Positions 43,888 through 55,200 of a stretch of DNA of 64,000 nucleotides are shown here, in pieces; positions within the stretch are counted from its first letter, which is position 1; each line of letters opens with the position of its first letter. Under the pieces are notes generated by a model. That model was not told the origin of the DNA, did no database searches, and saw nothing but the letters and a program-made list of their open reading frames with translations. The position numbers and the translations under genes were made by a program. Source of the stretch: Antedon mediterranea (taxonomy: Eukaryota; Echinodermata; Crinoidea; Comatulida; Antedonidae); the NCBI RefSeq assembly GCF_964355755.1, contig NC_092673.1:29207001-29271000 (forward strand), given 5' to 3'.

Positions 43888-44089
43888 TTGAGATTATAAA
43901 CTTGTCGCCTATGCTCAATCAAGCGTGATGAACCCGGAATTCAATTTTTTTTTAAAGTTTATGAGAAAATTTCAGAAATTATGTTTATAATTTCCATAGA
44001 GTCAGTGGCAAGTCAATCATGAAGGTATAAATACCTCCATGAGTCAATATTGATTATATTCAACAGGAATGTTATAAATATATTTTCAT

Positions 44090-44508
44090 GATGATATTGT
44101 CCCCTTGAAAACATTTTTTAAATGTATTTGTTGAATATGCCATTTATTATTTAATTTCACATGATATGAGTTATTCACTTTGTTGAAGCATGGAGGTATA
44201 AAAATAGAAATCTAATTTTATACCTCCATGGAGGTATCGATGCAAAATTTATTTATTGATTCGACACACTATAATTTAACTATCGAGTAAAGAATAATAG
44301 TTATTCTTTACTTCTGATTTAACTCAAAAAATAGACAGATCAAAAATATAGACAGATTGACTGTTTCGGTTGAATTTAACCGTTTATTTTTGTCTTTTTA
44401 TAAGTGAAAACATTATTTTTTTTAATTTCCTTATTTCTAACATAATTAATTGCCTATTCAAAGTCTTCTTTTTTTAAATTAGTCTTCGTGTTTTTGGGGG
44501 ACAATCTT
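44090..44508. mobile_element. MITE-3 copy (SEC16/SEC22B spacer)
   Basis: TATTGTCCCCTTGAAAAC to TTTTGGGGGACAATC. Interrupted by a small palindromic ATACCTCCATG insert near 44180-44235. Confidence 0.7.
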
Positions 44509-44878
44509 ATATACAAAGCAATGTTGCCTTCCAAAATACCCCAATCCAGGCATATTTTTCAGATAAAAACTACGTCATCGTAAAAAAACCGAATTAGGCA
44601 TATTTAATTTGTTTAAATTGGGTAAGGAAAGCATTTTATTATGGGGTAACGGATCAGAGAGAGTTTTACTTTATTTTTATCTTAACATAAGATGTGTTTA
44701 ATATCAAATCATATCATATCATATCAGATCGGTTTATATTATTGAACGGGTTATGGTTGAAATGATTATAATAAAAAAAAATCTTTGTTTATAAATAAAA
44801 AGTACGGAGTTTCCGAAAATTCATATTGATCGGAGGGGTGGGGTGGGCGAGTTGAATTGCAGGAACAGCCGTTTATCT

Positions 44879-44886
44879 ACTTCCGG
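44879..44886. promoter_or_regulatory. ETS-type site ACTTCCGG upstream of SEC22B
   Basis: ACTTCCGGGT (CCGGAAGT on the other strand) lies in the GC-richer segment about 560 bp before the SEC22B ATG. It is typical of housekeeping promoters; inference only. Confidence 0.35.
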
Positions 44887-45438
44887 GTCATGATTAATGA
44901 AGCGTGTGATCTGAATGAACTTTACGATGTGTTTTCCAATCCACGTCAGCTCTAAACATAAGGTTATTACTGTATTTATTATTGATAAACGACCAGAAAA
45001 CACTGCTCGGTAACAATTGTTGTTTCGTCTACAGAAGATTTAGTATATTTTATACTTTCAGTTGATTGCAATTTACCAAGGAAAAAGTCAGTAACCAAGT
45101 TAACAATCAGTTTTGTTTTAGCGTGATGCACGGTAACTCCGTCCCGTCTGCTGAGCGAGAGTTTGTCAGCAAGTTTACGCTTCTTCCCCCATCTCTGCAA
45201 GCGAAAATATATGAGGCTAAGCCTATCTAGGCCTAGCCTAGATAATACATTACAATACAAAGTTTCATAAGTGCAGATTAAAATTGTTGTTGTAAATAGT
45301 TATCAGTAATTATGTACAGGCCTAGACTAGTCAGATATAATCAATGTTGAATTTTAAAATAAGATAATTAATTTATATTAAATAGTTTTTTGAATATCTA
45401 ATTCTTTGCAGGTTTGAAAGAAACAGAAAGAGCAAAAA

Positions 45439-47370
45439 ATGATATTGTCAACTTTCATTGCTAGAGTGGCTGATGGACTTCCACTAGTAGCGTCCATGCA
45501 GGAGGATGAGCAGGTGAGAACCGGATGAACACATAAAGTCGGTGACAGATATTTTAAAATTGGTCCTGTTTTATTTGGGTTGCAATTCTTACCTTTAGCA
45601 ATGAAATCAACTTCTCATATTTTGTGTGATTTTGATGAATATTATTGACTTTACTCACCATCAGTTTTATTGCGTTCAATACAAGGCCAGGGTTAGGCTG
45701 TCTTTATTAATACTCATGACTGATAAATTAATTGCGTTTTAACCTTATTTTTATGTACGGTACACTAGTAGTTGTTTTTTATATTAAGACAAGTATTGTA
45801 AGGAATTTTGCTTTAATATAAATTTTGATTTATTTTTTTACAGATAGGAAGAAGTTTATCTGAATATCAAAAACAAGCAAAGCTTCTGTTTTCTAAGATG
45901 AATCAATCTTCACCACCTAAATTAAGCATAGCAACTGAGCCATACATATTTCAGTAAGGAAACTAATAGATGTTGTCTTTAATAAATTAATTAATGTAAT
46001 CATTGAAAATAAGTTAAGATTTTGTAATTTATTATAAGATTTATTAGCGCACATCTACTAAAATGCTCAAAGTCCAAAGGAAACTTCATAGAAATGATGT
46101 TAAATGTTAAACTACTCCGTAAACGAAATAAAGACAAAACCTGCATAACTACAATTTAAACTGGCTAGTACATAGTTCAGGTGCTCTCAGATGTGACCAT
46201 TTGACTAGACAAATAAAAAAACTAAAAATATATATTGCCACAACCGAATGAACTCCATCTGTAAGATTATCTTTTTAAGTACAGCATCTTGCTTATATGT
46301 GTGAGCATATTACAGGCATAAAACTGATTTAATGAAAAATATAATTTTGCAAAATACTGAACTTGTTTTTGTACTAGTAGTATTTGTATGTCACCTATAG
46401 ATGTGAATTCAGAAATAAATATGAAATTAAATAGTTTTAATAACCACTATATTTTCTTATATTTCAGCTATATTATACAAGATGGTGTTTGCTTTTTGGC
46501 ATTATGTGAAAAATCCTTTAAAATGAATTTAGCATTTCAATATTTAGAGGACATCCAACAAGAATTTGCTTCAAAATATGGCCGGCGGGTGGCAACAGTC
46601 TCTAGACCGTACCCGTTCATTGAATTTGGTAAGTTGCCAATTCCAGAGATTATGTGTAAAATAAAAATTGACTTTGATAGTGATACTTACATATACATAA
46701 TTATTTGTATACAAAAACATTTTAATTTCAGACACATATTTATCAAAAGCTAAGAAAACGTACGTAGACAGCAGACAAAGAAGACATTTAACAGGAATCA
46801 AGTCAGAGTTACATGATGTTCAAAGAATTATGGTCCAAAATATTGATGACGTCATGCAGAGAGGTATTGCAATCTCAGGTAAGTGTGCATAGTATACCAG
46901 TTTTACTGGTGTAACTTTACTTTAAGTATTGTGCAATCATGGTGTGTCAATGTCGCGTCACTTTACCACACACAATATCAATGTTGTTTCAATCATTGTT
47001 CCTCAAAATGGGTGTGTCATGGTCACTTTTTTGACGCAGGGGTGTGTCATGGTATTCATAAGGTGTGACACACATCGGACAAATGACGCACCTCTCCCAG
47101 GAGTCGTATAGTGGGTCATACAATTGACAAGTACATTATAAGCAAGAAGTAAAGCAAGTCAATAAGTTTAACATTTTGCACAAATAAAATGCGTTTTCTT
47201 TTTACTTTTTAGACTTGGATGAAAAAGCAAGTAATTTAGTTTACAATTCAGAGAAGTACAAGAGAGACGCAAAAAACCTGAATCTTCGATCCCGAAATGC
47301 GAAAATTGCTGCCGTAACGAGCATTGTAGTGACATTCTTAATCTACCTGAGATTTTGGTGGTTTATATAA
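45439..47370 (+). CDS. SEC22B: SEC22B vesicle-trafficking R-SNARE, five exons, complete
   Basis: R-SNARE of ER-Golgi transport vesicles, C-terminally anchored in ER/ERGIC membranes. Exons: 45439-45513, 45844-45953, 46468-46628, 46732-46878, 47213-47370; phases agree and total 651 bases (216 residues plus stop; vertebrate SEC22B has 215). Longin domain in residues 1-120 ([46 protein letters not shown]). The SNARE helix follows at about 133-195 ([20 protein letters not shown]) with the zero-layer Arg near residue 159. The tail anchor ends IYLRFWWFI, like the vertebrate VYVRFWWL. A 5' leader acceptor TTTGCAG lies about 25 bp before the ATG, so at least one noncoding exon is expected upstream. 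Confidence 0.97.
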
Positions 47371-47762
47371 AGCAAATCGACCAGCAAATCTTGTTATAAA
47401 TGATTCCAGAGTATAATGTATATCGTAAAAGAAACGAAATTGATATTTTAAATTGAAAAATTATATTGTCATTTGCAATGGATCAAATTCCTTGATTTCG
47501 AAGATGGACAATTTTACTACCAACATCACACTCGCACTAACCTGTATCTCAACTATTTTATATGCCATTACATTTATCAATACATTTATTATTGAAAATT
47601 GAGCACACTTTATTATTGTATTTATCCACCTTTAATTTCATGATTGTCACAATGTTTCAAAGAGATTTTGGTTTCCTAAAAGGTTGGGATCTATGATTTA
47701 AACCACTTCCCTTCCCAAATGAGAAAAAATTGCCTTTATTTAATTCAACTATTGAACAAGAG

Positions 47763-47884
47763 GCTAAACTTGTTTCCCACCATGATGTAAACGTAAGCGC
47801 AATGCAAGTAATTTGACCAATCACAAGCAATGGATTATCCAAACTGTCGATTTTTCTTAGCATCATAGTGGGAACTAAGTTTAA
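47763..47884. mobile_element. MITE-2 copy G (SEC22B 3' flank)
   Basis: GCTAAACTTGTTTCCCACC to ATAGTGGGAACTAAGTTTA, with TTTGACCAATCACAAGC. Confidence 0.8.
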
Positions 47885-50484
47885 CAGACCTGCAAGATAC
47901 AGTATTAATATGCATACTAAATGCTATATAATTAGATAATCATAATATATGTTTGAGGTTTTGACACTTAATAATTTGTAGTACGACTGTGGGGTCCAAT
48001 GGTAAATTCTGATTCTATGTTTTATCCCATATAGGACTGTTCAAATGAAAAGTAATGTATGTATTTCAGCAGTTAAAAAGTAGCAACTTTATGTAGACCT
48101 ACTGTAGTTTGAAAGTGTATATAACTCTCCTAAAATAGCTTGTCTTTTTGCTACATTGTATATTATGTTGAAGTTAGAAAATAAGAATAAAATCACAAAT
48201 ATTTAATGACGACTAAAACATTCTTTTAGCTCCAGTGTTATTTTGAGGATGAAGATTGAATTTTTATTTTAATATTCCGATGGATTTTATATCATCTCAA
48301 ATATTAATGTGTAGGGTATGGGTAAACAATTTGGTGAAAATTAGGGGATGGGGTTATACTCCGATTTACCAAAAGTAAGCATTAACTTGGCCATATATGG
48401 TAATTACACTGTTTTTAAACAAACTTGTGGAAAACGAGACACTATTATTATAACAAGTCGCACTATGAACAAAATACAAACTAGATAAATTTGCTTGTAA
48501 ATAATAAAATGTATATTTACACACCATTGACAATAGTAGCCTGCTATCTCTCATACTGGTTCAAGTATAACTATAGTACATTATCAACTATACCCAACTC
48601 TTACTTTAAGGCTTACTATGCCTTGTATACTAATATTAGTATACCATATTATATGTGTCAATATTGTATTGTAGACGAACTTTATATACTGAGAGTATTT
48701 TACATTATAACAATCATTATTTAATTTATTGTTATGAAAAAAGAAATTCTTTTAATATATAAAATGATTTATGAATGATGCGGACTGTTATCAGATAATC
48801 CATCTACATTGATTAACATAAAGATCTAACAGGTGGCTACGTAATACATTATCTTAATTATAAATACATTTCGTACAAAACATTGTAAAAAAAAGAAGAA
48901 AAAAATTAACATTCAAATTCACAGAACTCGTGTTTAATAATTGATGTACTTCAATTATTCATAAAATCTTGTAACATACCACTAAATAACTATGTAATAA
49001 TTGTGATATTAATATCTATTTATAAACATCAATCATGCTTTCATAAAAGTTGAAATTGGAACAAAAGGATTTTAGATATTAAATGAAAGACAGGTATATA
49101 ATTTGACAAAAAGAAACGTATCAACAATTTCTATTGTATGCAGCTAGTTCCATACAAAAACATAATGGCAGTATACCTTATAGATGAACTAATATAAATT
49201 ATACCGGTTGTGGTCAGTAACTTTTATTTTGCCGATTTATAGTATGAATAGAAGTACATGGTGTATGTTCGAATCATGTTTGTCTTTTAATGGCTTGGTA
49301 GAACTTCTTGAAAATTTGAAGTGTTTTTCAAGACATTTTGTCTCAAAAAAGAACCCAAATCCTAATTTTTTCCGTGTAAGGATTAAGTGGGTTGTCCTGA
49401 ATCCATTGTGCTTTTTTGTACAGTTTATAGATGCAAAATAAGGGGTTAATAGGAACCACACTATACAGTAATTATGGATAAATTCAGACTATTCTGTGAT
49501 TTTAAGGAATATCCAAAATTGTATTAAAAGTGAATAATATTTGTAAAGTGAATTATATTTAGACTTTTGTATAATCGGGTTAAACAACTAAATTGTTGCC
49601 ATAATCAATGGTATTTGAAAATAAAATATAAATTATAATATGGTTATAAAATAATAATTTTAAATTATTTCTATCGTTAATTTAGTTTTCAGTACAGTAT
49701 TTAATTGTCCAAATCAAATTTTAAGATAATAAATTAGACAAAATATCTATTTTAATAAAATCTAGGTGGAATCTAAAATGAAATTAAAATTTATGTAAAT
49801 GCATTTTAACATGCATAAATCATCATTTGCATACATTAAATCCTGGGCACCTGTTTCACCAATCAGCACCTTTCAGGAATGAAATCATTATCAAACGCTT
49901 GCTATAACATTTTATGTGTGGTATTTTGTTTAATACATAGGCTCTAACTACATCATTTATTATTTATAAAAATTGCTTGTCATTCTTTACATTAATATTA
50001 TAATGATGAAAAATGTATTAACACTGTAAAAATAATATTATTTAATTTAATGTGATAACCACTCTACTATTCGCATATTATAAATCTGCATGTGATTTAT
50101 ATTGTTTATAAGGGCATAATTAGTTTTTAACTTCAGTAACTAGGGTGTTAAGAACGCTATGCAATTTTCTAATGCTGCTTTGCTTATCAAACCTTTTTTT
50201 TTTGTATGTACACACACCAATGGAAGAACTCAACTAACAGTAATGATTAACGCTGCAAACATTTCGCTGTGTACTTTAAAAATAAAAACATATTTCAATA
50301 TATTATATTTCTAATCCTAATAAGGACTTTTAGACATAAATGCTTACATTTTATTGGGAAATATGACATTTTACAACATTTGGGTTGGTTCATTCAGCAC
50401 TGTAGATAATACATGCTGATAAAAATGTTTTTATGTACAAAAATATTGTAATTGGAATCATCTCGCCTAACTAGTGAGCTTCTT

Positions 50485-50628
50485 AATCTCTGTCTACATT
50501 ATCAAACTAGTTTGACAAAAAAAGTGTGATGTGTCCAAATATGGTGGTGATATGACATCATCATGTCCATATATGGGCACATCACATTTTTTTGTCACAT
50601 AAAATTTGATAGTGTAGACAGAGCTTAA
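50485..50628. mobile_element. MITE-1 copy p
   Basis: Nearly consensus: ATCTCTGTCTACATTATC to GATAGTGTAGACAGAGCTTAA; both CArG words present. Confidence 0.9.
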
Positions 50629-50956
50629 GATATATCTATATTAATTAAACTTATATGAAATAATATATGATTTTGTAATTTTACATTATTTTGGCAAATT
50701 TGTTTAAATCTGAAATGTATTCCATTCTACTGGGTTTGTAGTCTGAATCATGAAAATCCCAAAACATTTTTCTAATAAAATAATAATTGCATACATTAGA
50801 TAGATACTAAAAAAACACCAGAAATATCATACTAACTCATAAATACATACATATTTTTATATATTTCTTTAATAGACTGGCTGTTTTACTTTATCGTTTT
50901 TTTGCATTTTGCCTATTTTTATTTGTATAGCCATTATGATTCAGCCCCATTTCCGT

Positions 50957-51091
50957 CTGACAAAAAAAGTGTGATGTGTCCAAATATGGTGGTGCTATGC
51001 CTAAATATAGTAGCGATATGACATCATCATGTCTATATATGGGTACATCACATTTTTTCACATAAAGTTTGATAGTGTAGGAAGAGCTTTA
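50957..51091. mobile_element. MITE-1 copy q (left end lost)
   Basis: Starts CTGACAAAAAAAGTGTGATG and ends GATAGTGTAGGAAGAGCTTTA. Confidence 0.85.
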
Positions 51092-51393
51092 TGATTTTAA
51101 TTTATATTGTAAATATTTGTTAGGTTACCAGAGAACATTTAAATGGTACAATTTATAAGTTATGTCTTTTTTCGGTTTAGGCACCAACATATTTAAATTT
51201 GAGACAGCGTGTAGATATTGCGGCTTTCCTAATATTTAGTATAAAATCAAACGATTGAAATTGTAATAACAACCAATAGAAAATAGGCAAATTATTTAGT
51301 AGCTCAAAAAATATGTTGAAGAAGAGATAAAACTAAACACAATTATTTTAACCGCATCAAATTGAATGTGGCCTGGCGCTGACCAGTCATACA

Positions 51394-51557
51394 TTAAGCT
51401 CTGTCTAAACTATTACACTAGTTTCACAAAAAAAGTGTGATGTGCCCAAATATGGTAGTGATATTCCCAAATATGGTAGTTATATGACGTCACCATATCC
51501 ATATATGGGCACACCACATTTTTTCACATAAAGTTTGATAGTGTAGACAGAGCTTTA
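51394..51557. mobile_element. MITE-1 copy r in TOCA 3' UTR position
   Basis: Full length with a duplicated CCAAATATGG module, a perfect CRE word (TGACGTCA) and CCATATATGG. It begins 24 bp beyond the TOCA stop codon. Confidence 0.9.
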
Positions 51558-51581
51558 TGCACTTATCATATCATTTATTGT

Positions 51582-52203
51582 TTAATTATCTATTTGTATG
51601 TATGAAGTAGGAACATAGCCCTCTTCACTGCCCTTGCGCACACGAGTCCAACCATCTCCGCTGTCATACTCCATAACATCATATGTATCGTCTGCTTGCA
51701 AACTTAGCGATGACCCTTCCGTGGCTGAGAGAAAAAAAAAATCTTATTTCAAAATAGTAGGATTTAACATCACCTTTTTTAATTGTCAAATGGTGCTTGT
51801 TCGTCTCTCAAAAAAACAGGGGCTAGAATGGATCAGTACACCAGAATAACTCCATTAATCTTTTGAAGATGTACATCTTCAAAAGAGAAATGGAGTCTTT
51901 AAAAGTGCACACATGCTATTGTGTACACTAGACCTCCTCCGAGAAGTCTAAAAATATGATTGAGGAAAGCCTTCAACCTGTACCGATATTATAGCTATAG
52001 TTTGTAATACCCCTACAATAACTGCTCAGCCACACGATAACAACATATTGTCTAACTGAGGCTACTCAGGTATGACATTGGATAGAGTTATGAATAAAGT
52101 TGTATAATTACCATCAAAGGAATATAGAGCAATACATGTACATAAGACAACCTCGTCACCAAAGTCCTCATCAAATGTGCTCTCTGGCCGCAGCTGACCA
52201 ATG
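51582..52203 (-). CDS. FNBP1: TOCA-like exons encoding the SH3 domain and stop
   Basis: Exon 52203-52112 ([25 protein letters not shown]) and exon 51724-51582 ([34 protein letters not shown]). ALYSF, DGWTR and GYVPTSY are the SH3 ligand-groove motifs. Confidence 0.95.
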
Positions 52204-55200
52204 CTGAAAGACAAGTGTATGTTTTGGTCACTCTTATACTGGACACCTTTGGACTGGCCTAATATGTCTGGTATCAGGAAAATGTCTAGTATTGGGAAAG
52301 TGGACTGTGTATATTCAAGAAAGGATACATATGTTTTGTGGTTGATGAATGTTTGAATAGATACCTGGAATGGTAAGCTTAAGCTCTGTTTACACTATCA
52401 AACTAGTTTAACAACAAAAAAGTGTGATGTGCCCAAATATGGTAGTGATATGACATCATCATGTCAATATATGGGCACATCACATTTTTTGTCACATAAA
52501 ATTTGATAGTGTAGACAGAGCTTAAGATAGCTGACTGAATCAGATACCTACCTATGTCTACTGTCATCAAATGTAGAGTTTGCTGGTGATGATGCATTTG
52601 GCAGAGACTGAGTACTGGAGGTGCTAAGCCCATCAATAGGGGGTGGTGCTGGGATTGTAAAATCTGGGGGTGGTGGTGTACTTGCGTTTTGGCTGGGGCT
52701 GTTAACTTGTTCCTTCGGAAGTGTTTGACTTTTGCCACTTGTAGACACAGGTTTGCCTTCTGCCTTGTCCATAAACGACTGTAGAAAAATAAAAATAAAT
52801 ACCAACATTTAAAACTATCAACGTCACCAAATAAATGTTTATTTTGACTTAGAATTAAGATAACAATTCTTTTTTATAATATAGACAGTAAATACATTTT
52901 CTGGGCCCACCAATTTTTTTTTTGTGGTATTAATGCACATTTAGTATTGCATTATATCATTAATCAGTGTTTAATTTTTTTCACAGGCTTTGTTTGCTCA
53001 CATATATGCATACTTTATTTGAGTAAACAAACAAACAACAAAATTGAAGGTGATTGGATTTGACTGGGCTATAGTGAATGATGATGTACCATGAATCCCA
53101 AATAAAGAGGGTAACTATGAGCTTCAGTTATCTATATTCCCATTTATTGTGTATTATCCCTTCCGGTCTATTCACTCTTGCCATCTATTCACCCTTGTCA
53201 TCTATTCACCCTTTCCATCTATTCACCCTTCCCACCTATTTTCCCTCCTCGTCTATTCACCCTTTCTATCTATTTCTTTTCCTGTCTATTCACCCTTCTC
53301 TCTATTCACCCTTCCCGTCTATTCATCCTTCCCATCTATTCATCCTTCCCATCTATTCACTCTTCCCGTCTAATTCACCCATCCCACCTATTTCCCGTCC
53401 CCGTCTATTCACCATTCCCATCTATTCACCCTTCCCTTCAATTCACCCATCCTTCTATTCACCCTTTCCGTCTATTCACTCTTTCCGTCTATTCACCCTT
53501 TCCGTCTATTCACCCTTTCCGTCTATTCACCCTTTCCGTCTATTCACCCTTCCCGTCTATTCACCCTTCCCATCTATTTCCCTTCAAATTTTGTTCAATA
53601 TAATGCCTATGATTATATTAAAAGAATATAATGAAGAACACACTCATCTAAATACTACAAACAACACAACAAAATGACTGTATACATGTATTAGTGATAA
53701 CGTTGTTGAAATGTTTTGTTATGTATAACAATAAATAAATAAATGACAATTATAACAAATGAACACAATTCTGGTATTAAATCATAAAAATGACAGAATA
53801 CTAAACTGGTGACCAAACATCAATGGGACAAATGAGTTACAACCTGAAGCTTTTTGCTGTCAACAAATTTAAATGTTATCCTTTTATGAAATAAATATCA
53901 CACTTAAATCTCATTTGTGTGTCATCATGATTGTGGTACTATAATTTGACTCAATTATACAATTTTTCTTTTAAGTGTTCAATTTTGCGCATTTTTATTC
54001 AAAGGCGTTCATGCATGCAAGCTTGAGATCCTGTTAGAATAAAAAGTAGATTAAGCGCATGTTCACACTTTTGCAAAACCAGAGATTCACATTAAGCCAT
54101 CATCATGTTAGACCTCATTTCACACCTATGCTGCCAAACAACGTATATTAAGCCAGGTGAAAATGTACTGTAGCATAATTATGTAATATACACAATTTGA
54201 TCTGAACAAACAGTTGATTAGCAAAAGCTATGTGAAACGCATCAACATTGTTAGTGTATACCAGCATGTCACTCTGACCAGCTTTAAGCTAGGTCCTCCC
54301 ATAGATGCAAGGATGTAAATGCACCGCAAATTGACCAATCACGTCGTGATGGATCATCCGAACTGTCTCTTGTGATTGGTCAATTTTCAATTGACAATGC
54401 ATCGTGGGAACCAAGCTTTAGATAATACCATCTTAATGCATTGACAACATTCAAGTACAAACTGATATGAACATAGTGTTATGAAGCAGACAGTTGAATT
54501 TAAATTAACATTAACGCTCACATTTGTACTGCAATGCTTCAACAAATTTGTTTAAAAGATTAGCTGTTAATACAATATAATTAAATTTAAAATACAATTC
54601 AAATATTTTGTGATAATTTTGTTGCTATTCAAAGCAATTCAGTTTATTTATATACAGCAATGAGTTATTGCATTTCGCACTAGAAATTTTCCTATTCTTT
54701 AATTAGAAATTAATGGCTATATAAGTTAAGTTACTTGTAGACAAGATATAATTATATTCTATGCATCAACTAAATTCTAACTGTGTGAATAATATTGTTA
54801 GTCATTAAAACAAACTAGCTCTAATATGAAAACCTAAACAAATTATTTAAAGTTGAACTCTTGCTTGATATTATTAGAAACTAAAATGAAATAAGTATTA
54901 TCAAATCCGAAGCTATCAGCTTTTCAAAAGATTTTATGAAGAAAAAAACAACAAACATAACACTCTGTCTACACTATCAAACTATTTTGACCAAAAAAGT
55001 GTGATGTGCCCAAATATGGTAGTGATATGAAATCATCGTGTCCATATATGGGCACATCATATTTTTTTGTCACATAAAGTTTAATAGTGTAGACAGAGCT
55101 TTAGAAAAAATGACAAATGAAAGGGGGAAAAAATGAAAATTGGAAAAACAAGCCATTCTCATAGCAAATAAGAATGTAAAGCACACATGCAAACTTAAAC

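Larger units (their letters stand above)
42566..45438. other. Divergent SEC16/SEC22B intergenic region
   Basis: It holds a MITE-1 copy with a triplicated module (42726-42866), a possible small minus-strand exon (43329-43371), an NRF1-like motif (43878-43887), a candidate minus-strand 5' exon ending TTTATAAAG|GTAATG near 43763, a MITE-3 copy (44090-44508), and a CpG-richer stretch (44830-45200) upstream of SEC22B. Confidence 0.6.
47371..51581. other. Convergent intergenic region SEC22B / TOCA-like
   Basis: 3' UTRs and AT-rich sequence. It holds a MITE-2 copy (47763-47884), MITE-1 copies (50485-50628, 50957-51091, 51394-51557), a fragment CTGGCTGTTTTACTTTATCG (about 50877) shared with the 34.95-kb relic, and long featureless AT-rich stretches (48000-50400). 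Confidence 0.6.

Noticed and set aside
44821-45260. Two overlapping minus-strand ORFs (GKKRKLADKLSLSRRDG and TWIGKHIVKFIQITRF)
   Set aside because: They lie in the CpG-richer region upstream of SEC22B, have no recognised motif and no consistent splice structure; treated as chance frames.
53078-53677. 199-codon plus-strand ORF rich in Pro/Ser/Phe ([10 protein letters not shown]-type repeats)
   Set aside because: Frame-independent product of a 17-bp tandem repeat in a TOCA intron.
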